Source: Oscillospiraceae bacterium (GTDB taxonomy: Bacteria > Bacillota > Clostridia > Oscillospirales > Oscillospiraceae). Taken from it: DNA of 42,074 bases. A model generated the notes under the pieces. That model searched no databases and was not told the origin of the DNA. It saw nothing but the letters and a program-made list of their open reading frames with translations. Shown piece by piece: positions 1 to 5,092 of this stretch. A program made the translations under genes and the position numbers. The stretch covers positions 1 through 42,074 of the forward strand of contig JAFQZI010000127.1 in NCBI GenBank assembly GCA_017406005.1. Reading direction: 5' to 3'. Position 1 is the first letter of the stretch. Each line of letters starts with the position of its first letter.

Positions 1-2
1 AC

Positions 3-1307
3 CTCGACAGGGCATTCACGCCTGCCATGCTGGAGGGTACGATCAACAACGCAGCAACAGGCTACCGGACGCACCCCTCTGTGGTGAGCGGCCCGTACAC
101 CCTCACGAGCTTTGACGGTGTGACGGCGGAGTTTGAGCGCAACCCGTATTTCCACGGTACTGCCTACGGCGAGCTGCCGCTGCTGGAGACGCTGACCTAT
201 ACCGTTGCTGAAAACGGCACAATGATAGAGAAGCTGGAGGGCGGTTCGTTTGACCTTCTGAACAAGGTGACGAACGCGGATGCCATCACCAAGGGCATGG
301 CCCTGATTTCCGACGAGAAGGCCGGCATGGACAACTACCCGAGAAGCGGGCTGAGCTACCTGGTGTTTGCGTGCGAGAAGCCGACGGTGTCTTCGGTGAA
401 GGTTCGCCAGGCGATCGCATACTGCATGGACAGGGATGCGGTAGTTTCTGACTACACCGGCAACTTCGGCATCCGGGTGGACGGCTACTACGGCGTGGGC
501 CAGTGGATGTACGGCATCGTGAACGGCACGACGGCCGTGCCGGTGGATCCTCCCGAGGACCCGAACGACTTGGAGGCCCAGGAGGCCTATGAGAAGGAAC
601 TGGAAGCCTGGGAAGAGCTGAGCCTGGATGAGCTGAATGACTATGCACTTGATACGGATCAGGCGAACATGCTCCTGCTGCAGGACGGCTGGACAAAGAA
701 TGCCGACGGCATCCAGGAAAAGTGGATCAACGGCGAAAAGGTCACTCTGGAGCTGACGATGCTGTATCCCGCCGGCAACCGGATCAACGAGCTTCTGGCG
801 GAGCACCTGGTGCCGAACCTGGAGCAGGTAGGCATTAAGCTCACGATGAAGCCGGTATCGATGGCGGAACTGTCCGAAGCGGCATATGCCGTGGGCGAGA
901 GGGATGCGGATATCATCTTCCAGGCATCGAACTTCGATGTGATCTTCGATCCCGCTGTGAACTTTGAAGTGACGGGCGGCGAACCCGGCGAGAGGAACTT
1001 CTCCGCCCAGACGGATGCGGAGCTGTACCGGCGCGCGTTGGTAATGCGCGAGACGGAGCCGGGAGATGTGCTGGCATATATGCAGAAGTGGGTATCCTTC
1101 GAGGAGCGCATCAATGACCAGGTTCCGCTTCTCCCGATCTACTCGAACGTATACTTTGACTTCTATACGGATCTGCTGCATGACTATGAGATCTCGCAGA
1201 GCAGCACGTGCAGCGAAGCGCTGATGGGAGCTGCGAAGGCGGAGATCCCGGAGATCCCGGTAGAGGAAACCGCCGAAGACGGCGAAGAGATGGAAATCGT
1301 AGGATAA
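3..1307 (+). CDS. ABC transporter substrate-binding protein, family 5 (3' part)
   Basis: The reading frame is open to the left edge, so this is the last 434 residues of a larger protein; the start lies outside. It resembles family-5 extracytoplasmic solute-binding proteins (OppA/DppA/NikA type), which deliver oligopeptides or similar ligands to an ABC permease outside the membrane. Visible hallmarks are the segment VRQAIAYCMDRDAVV, a signature-like helix of this family, the preceding sheet with NPYFHG, and a C-terminal lobe ending in bulky aromatic strands. The last 20 or so residues are acidic (PEIPVEETAEDGEEMEIVG) and look like a disordered tail. A strong intrinsic terminator follows 22 bases later, so it is the last gene of its transcript. 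The ligand cannot be inferred. Confidence 0.85.
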   Translation, partial: LDRAFTPAMLEGTINNAATGYRTHPSVVSGPYTLTSFDGVTAEFERNPYFHGTAYGELPLLETLTYTVAENGTMIEKLEGGSFDLLNKVTNADAITKGMALISDEKAGMDNYPRSGLSYLVFACEKPTVSSVKVRQAIAYCMDRDAVVSDYTGNFGIRVDGYYGVGQWMYGIVNGTTAVPVDPPEDPNDLEAQEAYEKELEAWEELSLDELNDYALDTDQANMLLLQDGWTKNADGIQEKWINGEKVTLELTMLYPAGNRINELLAEHLVPNLEQVGIKLTMKPVSMAELSEAAYAVGERDADIIFQASNFDVIFDPAVNFEVTGGEPGERNFSAQTDAELYRRALVMRETEPGDVLAYMQKWVSFEERINDQVPLLPIYSNVYFDFYTDLLHDYEISQSSTCSEALMGAAKAEIPEIPVEETAEDGEEMEIVG

Positions 1308-1328
1308 TGCAAATACTGAAAAACAGCA

Positions 1329-1360
1329 CCGGCAGCCGAAAGGCTGCCGGATTTCTTTTT
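1329..1360 (+). terminator. Intrinsic terminator, hairpin copy 1
   Basis: Perfect 9-bp stem CCGGCAGCC / GGCTGCCGG with a GAAA loop, followed by ATTTCTTTTT. It ends the solute-binding protein transcript. The hairpin and its AACAGCA leader recur at 2115-2143 and 5042-5068, at the other borders of the toxin-antitoxin island. Confidence 0.85.
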
Positions 1361-1364
1361 ACAC

Positions 1365-1415
1365 TTGATTATTTGATATGTCCTGTTATAATAAAAGTAG
1401 GGAATTCCTACTTTT
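1365..1415 (+). promoter_or_regulatory. Promoter and palindromic operator of the AbrB/PIN module
   Basis: TTGATT at 1365-1370 and a perfect TATAAT at 1387-1392 are 16 bases apart. Immediately downstream, over the expected transcription start, lies the inverted repeat AAAAGTAGG (1393-1401), five bases, CCTACTTTT (1407-1415). An operator here fits the known autoregulation of AbrB-type antitoxins; that AbrB binds it is inference. Confidence 0.7.
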
Positions 1416-1432
1416 TTGTGGAGGTAATGAAA

Positions 1433-1720
1433 ATGACAGGTACAACATTTGTAAATGACGCGCGAGTAATGGCAAAGGGTCAGGTCACGATCCCAAAAAA
1501 TGTTCGGGCTGCGTTGGGAGTTTCCACTGGGGACAGGGTAACTTTTATTGTAGATGGAAACAATGTCAGAGTAATCAATTCCGCTGCTTATGCTTTGATG
1601 CGGTTCCAGGAGCAGATGCAGGGAGAGGCGGAAAAAGCAGGGATAACCTCCGAAGAACAAATAGATGAGTGGATTACGCAATCACGGAGAGAGGCTAATC
1701 TGAATGAAGGTCATGATTGA
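1433..1720 (+). CDS. AbrB-family (SpoVT/AbrB) antitoxin
   Basis: Small 95-residue DNA-binding protein with the swapped-hairpin AbrB fold in its first half: the segment GQVTIPKNVRAALGVSTGD at about residues 17-35 is the family hallmark. The C-terminal half is helical and acidic and would hold the toxin. I chose the second of two close ATGs (1427 and 1433) because GGAGG at 1420-1424 is 8 bases before 1433 but only 2 before 1427. It overlaps the following PIN gene by 17 bases, the usual antitoxin-first arrangement with translational coupling. A sigma-A promoter with a palindromic operator lies just upstream. The partner toxin is destroyed, so this antitoxin has no functional partner here. Confidence 0.85.
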   Translation: MTGTTFVNDARVMAKGQVTIPKNVRAALGVSTGDRVTFIVDGNNVRVINSAAYALMRFQEQMQGEAEKAGITSEEQIDEWITQSRREANLNEGHD

Positions 1721-2109
1721 CACAAATATCTTCATATCGGCTGCCCTTTTTCCAAATGGTCGTGCCGCGCAGGCGTTCTTTAAAGCTTTGTATCCTCCCT
1801 ATCAGCCGCTGGTGTGTGAATACGTGTTGGATGAACTGCACAGAAAATTTCGAGAGAAATTTCCTGAAAAGGTAGTGTAGATGGAAGCGTTCCTTTATAC
1901 AGCTTTACCGTCTTTTGTTGTTGTCAAAACACCGGAGGAATATGAAGACACAGAAAGGCTGATCAGAGACCCGAAAGACAGACCCATCCTGCGTGCAGCC
2001 CTGCGTGCCGGTGCAGATTTGTTCTTAACGGGAGATAAGGATTTTCTGGGAATCCGGCGTGTATGACCCGCGAATTATCAGCGTAACAGATTTTCTGGAA
2101 AATAAGTGA
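1704..2109 (+). pseudogene. Broken PIN-domain toxin (RNase), nonsense codon plus frameshift
   Basis: Begins MKVMIDTNIFISAALFPNG, the N-terminal acidic motif (DTN) of the PIN-domain toxin family paired with AbrB antitoxins, which cleave RNA. An in-frame TAG stands at 1878-1880 after about 58 codons; the same frame continues through conserved PIN sequence (DPKDRPILRAALRAGADLF, TGDKDF) to a TGA at 2064-2066. Removing one G from CTGGGAATCC near 2048-2051 restores the expected ending (SGVYDPRIISVTDFLENK) to a stop at 2107-2109. Two independent lesions therefore inactivate it. An internal ATG directly after the TAG could restart translation, but that product would lack the first catalytic Asp. Repaired length would be about 135 residues, normal for the family. 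Confidence 0.85.
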
Positions 2110-2114
2110 GCAAA

Positions 2115-2143
2115 AACAGCACCGGCAGCCGAATGGCTGCCGG
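2115..2143 (+). repeat. Hairpin repeat copy 2 (terminator-like)
   Basis: AACAGCA followed by CCGGCAGCC-GAAT-GGCTGCCGG, the same hairpin as at 1329 and 5047, six bases after the broken PIN gene. The T-run is poor here (TTGCACGTT), so termination would be weak. With the other two copies it marks island borders. Confidence 0.75.
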
Positions 2144-2249
2144 TTGCACGTTAACGGGCAGGATACGGCAGGCGGGTCCTCCTTTATTGAAAACCCGTTG
2201 GGTTTCCAACACGGCATCCTCCCGCTCTGCCTGCTTATCCGTAAACTTT

Positions 2250-2294
2250 CAGGTTTTTGCCGGGCTGCCGCCCGGATGTATGGTATTACAAAAA
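2250..2294. repeat. CCGGGC hairpin module, copy a
   Basis: CAGGTTTTTGCCGGGCTGCC with the second arm GCCCGG and then ATGTATGGTATTACAAAAA. A near-identical module lies at 3819-3867 (CCGGGCTGGTGCCCGG then ATGTATGAAAAGTATTA), and both are next to an AGAAACTGTG segment. It is non-coding. The 179 bases from 2144 to 2322 hold no gene that I can support. Confidence 0.6.
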
Positions 2295-2322
2295 GAAACT
2301 GTGTGGATAACAGGACAGGAGA

Positions 2323-2646
2323 TTAAAGACTGCGGGAAACCATCTGTGGGTCATTGATGGCATTGTCGAGCAGCCGACTGAGAAATCCGGTATATCCTTT
2401 TCCTGTGGCCTTTGCTTTTTCCAGAGTATCCGGGGAGATACGAAGAGCAACAACAGGCTTTACAGTTTTGGAACGTCGAGCTTTTGCCAGAGCAGCCATC
2501 TCGGCATACTGCTCATAAGTCAGTTCAGGTGCGTCATCATCTGGGGTTACGGGCAAGGATGCAGCAGCCTCAATTTCGCGGATTTGCGCTTCTGTCGGCT
2601 GCTGGCCTGCATATATTACTGTACGTATAATTTTTTCATTCTCCAT
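2323..2646 (-). CDS. brnA: BrnA-type antitoxin
   Basis: 107-residue antitoxin of a BrnT/BrnA type II module. The C-terminal segment (KPVVALRISPDTLEKAKATG followed by KGYTGFLSRLLDNAI) is the characteristic ribbon-helix-helix-like DNA-binding end of BrnA, which also represses its own operon. The ATG at 2646 overlaps the brnT stop by 11 bases, and AAAGGAAAA is a proper ribosome binding site before it; a longer in-frame start inside brnT is less likely. Gene order toxin then antitoxin is normal for this family. No damage is visible. Confidence 0.85.
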   Translation of the reverse strand: MENEKIIRTVIYAGQQPTEAQIREIEAAASLPVTPDDDAPELTYEQYAEMAALAKARRSKTVKPVVALRISPDTLEKAKATGKGYTGFLSRLLDNAINDPQMVSRSL

Positions 2647-2923
2647 AGTAGATTTTCCTTTCTGTGGCAGTTGCCATTCGTGCGGATATAATTCGTGACG
2701 CATCTTGTCTCATAGTGTAAACAACATATAGAATCCCCTGAACGCATCCGAGAACCACAAAGCGATCTTCATCATGACTGTGTAGCTTGTCATAGTATTC
2801 AATCCGCTCCTCATCGGCGAATACCAATGCAGCAGTTTCAAAGCTGATTCCGTGTTTTCGGATATTGATAAGGTTTTTGTTGTCATCCCACTCGACGAGT
2901 GTTTCCTCTATCATAGTTTTCAT
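2636..2923 (-). CDS. brnT: BrnT-type toxin (ribonuclease)
   Basis: 95-residue protein with the BrnT pattern: VEWDDNKNLINIRKHGISFE near the N-terminus, then AALVFADEERI, RFVVLGCVQGILYVVYT, and a C-terminal RIISARMATATERKIYY. BrnT is a RelE-fold ribonuclease that stops translation; BrnA neutralises it. All expected blocks are present, so it is probably active. The promoter -10 box ends only 6 bases before the ATG at 2923, and no Shine-Dalgarno sequence is visible, which suggests a leaderless or nearly leaderless transcript. An alternative ATG at 2914 would leave a 9-base leader. Confidence 0.87.
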   Translation of the reverse strand: MKTMIEETLVEWDDNKNLINIRKHGISFETAALVFADEERIEYYDKLHSHDEDRFVVLGCVQGILYVVYTMRQDASRIISARMATATERKIYYGE

Positions 2924-2929
2924 AGAAAA

Positions 2930-2959
2930 AGTATAACACAAAGTAATACGCCGTGTCAA
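2930..2959 (-). promoter_or_regulatory. Promoter of brnTA
   Basis: On the minus strand: consensus TTGACA (2954-2959), 18-base spacer, TATACT (2930-2935). The brnT ATG begins 6 bases after the -10 box, so transcription would start at or within the start codon. Confidence 0.8.
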
Positions 2960-3024
2960 TGCAGTGTTTTTTCCACCCTACGCCGGCTGAGAAATCCGGA
3001 AAAAGCTTCGGGAAGGGTTGCAAT

Positions 3025-3049
3025 AAAAAAGCCGCGCAGTAAGCGCGGC
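3025..3049 (-). terminator. Intrinsic terminator of mntA-hepT
   Basis: On the minus strand: GCCGCGC, loop TTACT, GCGCGGC, then TTTTTT. It lies 14 bases after the hepT stop. The terminator and about 25 bases after it (2999-3049) are nearly the same as the terminator block at 3887-3935. Confidence 0.88.
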
Positions 3050-3063
3050 GTAGGGGTGCGTTT

Positions 3064-3414
3064 TTATTCTTTTCCAGTAAGTTGTTCCTCGCAGAAATTT
3101 TTTAAATCGGGAATATCGTTTATTGCGGTAAGCCAAATTGTTTCTCTGTTCATACTTCCATAACTGTGCGCGACGAGATTTCGCATACCTCGAATGGGGT
3201 TCCATTGAACATAAGCAGCTGTCTCTTCACGAAATTCCGGAGATAACCCGTTGCTCAATTCCCCAATCTGAAAGATGCTGAACGAAACAGAGCGCTGATA
3301 GTCTTTATCAGAATCAAATATTTCAAAGGAATTACCGTAACGGAGTATGGTTTTTTCAATTTCAATGCAATAATCTCTGATATGTTGAATACGTTGCAAG
3401 TCAGGCGACAGCAT
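3064..3414 (-). CDS. hepT: HepT-like ribonuclease toxin
   Basis: 116-residue all-helical HEPN-domain toxin (HepT, formerly DUF86). The catalytic RNase motif Rx4HxY is intact as R78, H83, Y85 in RNLVAHSY. HepT cleaves RNA and is silenced when its MntA partner adenylylates the motif tyrosine. The ATG at 3414 is preceded by AAAGGATGG, and the gene overlaps the end of mntA by 14 bases, so the two are translationally coupled. An upstream in-frame start would lie deep inside mntA and is rejected. Followed by a strong terminator. No lesion is visible; the module looks functional. Confidence 0.9.
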   Translation of the reverse strand: MLSPDLQRIQHIRDYCIEIEKTILRYGNSFEIFDSDKDYQRSVSFSIFQIGELSNGLSPEFREETAAYVQWNPIRGMRNLVAHSYGSMNRETIWLTAINDIPDLKNFCEEQLTGKE

Positions 3415-3727
3415 AGAGTACCATCCTTTCGTTGTGAACAGTTTCCCTGAAGTTGATTTCACTTGGCAGCTGGGGCTTCTGTATAAGAGAGCTGACGGTA
3501 ATCAGGTCAATAGGTTTTTTCAAAGCATCTTCGAAGTCACAATAAACTGCACCAAGATCAAAAAGAGTGTTTATAGATGTCCCTGAAGTATCAATCAGCA
3601 GATCAATGTCACTTTCTTCCGTCGCTGTACCTCGTGCATAGGAGCCGAAAAGATAGACTGCTTTCAAATGATGTTTTTTCGCAACAGGCGTAATTATTTC
3701 CCGAAGTTCATCAATTGAATAGATCAT
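3401..3727 (-). CDS. mntA: MntA-like minimal nucleotidyltransferase antitoxin
   Basis: 108-residue nucleotidyltransferase with the complete Pol-beta-type motif GSx10DxD (G28, S29, D40, D42) in GSYARGTATEESDIDLLID. MntA uses ATP to adenylylate the HepT tyrosine and so disarms it. A perfect AGGAGG precedes the ATG at 3727. It is first in the operon, upstream of hepT, which ensures that antitoxin is made first. Confidence 0.9.
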   Translation of the reverse strand: MIYSIDELREIITPVAKKHHLKAVYLFGSYARGTATEESDIDLLIDTSGTSINTLFDLGAVYCDFEDALKKPIDLITVSSLIQKPQLPSEINFRETVHNERMVLYAVA

Positions 3728-3757
3728 GATCTTTTTCCTCCTTTTACATTTTTTAAT

Positions 3758-3786
3758 ATTTTATCGTAAAAAAGAAAGAATGGCAA
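3758..3786 (-). promoter_or_regulatory. Promoter of mntA-hepT
   Basis: Minus strand TTGCCA (3781-3786), 17-base spacer, TAAAAT (3758-3763), about 30 bases before the mntA start. Confidence 0.7.
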
Positions 3787-3818
3787 GGCATTTTTGCAAG
3801 AGAAACTGTGCGGTCTGT

Positions 3819-3867
3819 ACAGGTATGCCGGGCTGGTGCCCGGATGTATGAAAAGTATTATGAAAAA
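3819..3867. repeat. CCGGGC hairpin module, copy b
   Basis: CAGGTATGCCGGGCTGGTGC with second arm GCCCGG and trailing ATGTATGAAAAGTATTATG; partner of 2250-2294. It lies between the mntA promoter and the relB terminator in non-coding DNA. Confidence 0.6.
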
Positions 3868-3911
3868 GTAATAAGGGAAAAACGCAAAAAAAGCTCGGGA
3901 AGGGTTGGAAT

Positions 3912-3935
3912 AAAAAAGCCGCGCGGCAGCGCGGC
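3912..3935 (-). terminator. Intrinsic terminator of relB-yoeB
   Basis: Minus strand stem GCCGCGC / GCGCGGC with a TGCC loop followed by TTTTTTA. The block 3887-3935 is a close copy of 2999-3049 behind hepT. Confidence 0.88.
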
Positions 3936-3947
3936 GGAAAAGAAAAG

Positions 3948-4076
3948 TTAACCATCGTAGTGGCCTTTGCAGGAAGCAATTTCGATTGTGTCTTTAGAAA
4001 GCCGATAAACGAGGCGATCAACGTCATTAGTCTTACGGTTATCGTCCCAGGCTTTATCATACCAGATTTTATGCAT
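3948..4076 (-). pseudogene. YoeB/Txe toxin remnant with internal in-frame deletion
   Basis: A 42-residue frame starts on the ATG that overlaps the relB stop (TGATG). Its first 12 residues, MHKIWYDKAWDD, match the N-terminus of YoeB/Txe mRNA interferases, and its last 25 or so (VDRLVYRLSKDTIEIASCKG then HYDG) match the C-terminal catalytic end, including the hallmark CKGHY. The roughly 45 residues that normally lie between are absent, yet the frame is kept. The product keeps the terminal catalytic His-Tyr but lacks the core helices and the Glu/Arg active-site region, so it is almost certainly not a working toxin. Too short for ordinary gene callers. Confidence 0.82.
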
Positions 4077-4333
4077 CAGTCTTCCTCTAGAAGATCGTGC
4101 TCAACGCCTTTTCCCTGATTCAGAGCAGAAACAGCATTGCGTAAAAAAGTCATATTTGCTTCACTGTAAAATGGATCAGCATTGATTTCAAACGGAATAC
4201 GATGTTCACGGACTACTTTGTTGGCAAAGATTGTATAGGCAGTAGAGGGCGACATACCCATTTCTCTGCATACAGCATCCATTTTTACTTTTAAAGACTC
4301 ATCCATACGAAAATTGACCATTGTCTGTGGCAT
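4076..4333 (-). CDS. relB: RelB/DinJ-family antitoxin
   Basis: 85-residue antitoxin with an N-terminal ribbon-helix-helix: MPQTMVNFRMDESLKVKMDA then VCREMGMSPSTAYTIFANKV, the typical RelB/DinJ pattern for DNA binding and autoregulation. The C-terminus (FYSEANMTFLRNAVSALNQG) is the toxin-binding tail. AGGAGAGGG lies before the ATG at 4333; an in-frame ATG 11 codons earlier would sit on the ribosome binding site. The stop overlaps the start of the YoeB remnant. The antitoxin is intact while the toxin has lost its middle. Confidence 0.88.
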   Translation of the reverse strand: MPQTMVNFRMDESLKVKMDAVCREMGMSPSTAYTIFANKVVREHRIPFEINADPFYSEANMTFLRNAVSALNQGKGVEHDLLEED

Positions 4334-4353
4334 AGGAACCCTCTCCTTTTCGC

Positions 4354-4372
4354 TTTTGTAAGACAAAATATA
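4354..4372 (-). promoter_or_regulatory. relB promoter region with short palindrome
   Basis: TTTTGT-AAG-ACAAAA (4354-4368) is an inverted repeat just upstream of relB; TATATT on the minus strand (4367-4372) could be the -10 box. A palindrome at the start site fits RelB autorepression. The -35 box is not clear. Confidence 0.45.
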
Positions 4373-4397
4373 ACATAAGATAAAGGAGCCTCGTTAG

Positions 4398-4670
4398 ATG
4401 AATAATACAGCAATATTAAGCAGTTTTGACAAATATACAACTTTTTCGTACGGCGGAAAAACGTTGACTTTTCGCACGTGTAACGGGTTGGAAAGATATA
4501 CTAAAGTGCTTGCGTGGGATAACGGATATCTGGAAGTTATGGCTAAATACAGACATAGCGATAAGGAGATAGAAGAGTATATTGATTTGGATCCCGTTCT
4601 GAAAGGCCTTTATATGGATAAAGAAGCATTCCTGAAACCGATAAAGAATGTGAGGATTGAATATGTCTGA
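4398..4670 (+). CDS. Uncharacterised 90-residue protein, cassette gene 1
   Basis: I do not recognise a named family. The protein is compact, without signal peptide or membrane segments, rich in aromatic and charged residues (SSFDKYTTFSYGGKTLTFRT at 7-26; a conserved-looking EEYIDLDPVLKGLYMDKEAF in the second half). GGAG 10 bases before the ATG at 4398 supports the start. It overlaps gene 2 by 8 bases and forms a tight co-oriented trio (4398-5032) diverging from relB. The layout is typical of toxin-antitoxin-like or regulatory small-gene cassettes, but the function is unknown. Confidence 0.75.
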   Translation: MNNTAILSSFDKYTTFSYGGKTLTFRTCNGLERYTKVLAWDNGYLEVMAKYRHSDKEIEEYIDLDPVLKGLYMDKEAFLKPIKNVRIEYV

Positions 4671-4893
4671 TCAGGAAGTGATTTTAGTTGCAGAAAATGC
4701 CAGATTTATTGTAAGTGGATATGCCTTCTCTAAGCGGGAAGATGGTTTTATTAGTATTCTGAATCTAAGGCATCCTGATTGTGGCATGGTTGTTAATGAA
4801 AATAGTGAGATTATAGAAACAAATATGGATCCGATAGAACAGCAGATCGTTTTGGGTCTTTGCAGAAAAAATCTGCAGTTTATGGAGGACTAA
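4663..4893 (+). CDS. Uncharacterised 76-residue protein, cassette gene 2
   Basis: Starts at ATG 4663 (GAGG 7 bases before), inside the last codons of gene 1. Soluble, acidic: MSDQEVILVAENARFIVSGY, then a DGFISILNLRHPDCGMVVN sheet-like stretch and a helical end (EQQIVLGLCRKNLQFMED). No motif that I recognise. The stop is one base before the start of gene 3, and GGAGG for gene 3 is within its last codons, so all three are translationally coupled. Confidence 0.72.
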   Translation: MSDQEVILVAENARFIVSGYAFSKREDGFISILNLRHPDCGMVVNENSEIIETNMDPIEQQIVLGLCRKNLQFMED

Positions 4894-4894
4894 G

Positions 4895-5032
4895 ATGCCG
4901 AAGTTTTTCCCGTTTAGAATAGCAGATCATTACCTCTATTTTACTGCTGAATGTATAGTTGAGGCTATGCATGTACATGCCAGCGACAAGAAAATGACAG
5001 AAGCACATTCTGCAAAATTCTTTGTTGGATAG
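4895..5032 (+). CDS. Short DUF4160-like protein, possibly truncated (cassette gene 3)
   Basis: 45 residues: MPKFFPFRIADHYLYFTAEC then IVEAMHVHASDKK and AHSAKFFVG. The MPK.F.....YLIYF ... VHVH pattern recalls the N-terminal half of DUF4160 proteins, small proteins of about 70-90 residues often found in toxin-antitoxin-like pairs. It stops at TAG 5030-5032, so if the family call is right the C-terminal half is missing. GGAGG at 4884-4888 supports the start. Function unknown; below the size limit of most gene callers. Confidence 0.55.
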   Translation: MPKFFPFRIADHYLYFTAECIVEAMHVHASDKKMTEAHSAKFFVG

Positions 5033-5041
5033 GACTATGAA

Positions 5042-5068
5042 ACAGACCGGCAGCCGAATGGCTGCCGG
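5042..5068. repeat. Hairpin repeat copy 3
   Basis: AACAGA then CCGGCAGCC-GAAT-GGCTGCCGG and TTGTATGTT, a third copy of the island-border hairpin. It lies between the end of the cassette and the convergent S10 peptidase gene, and may terminate either, although T-runs are weak. Confidence 0.72.
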
Positions 5069-5092
5069 TTGTATGTTCAGGATTTCAGATTT

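Noticed and set aside
286-696. Open frame on the minus strand inside the solute-binding protein gene
   Set aside because: Pro/Arg/Ser-rich shadow of a GC-rich gene on the other strand, without ribosome binding site.
1878-1880. TAG in the PIN gene as a recoded (pyrrolysine or read-through) codon
   Set aside because: A second lesion, the frameshift near 2048-2051, also breaks the gene, so simple decay explains both.
2144-2322. A small gene between the PIN remnant and brnA
   Set aside because: The short plus-strand frames lack ribosome binding sites and contain the hairpin repeat; nothing protein-like is visible.
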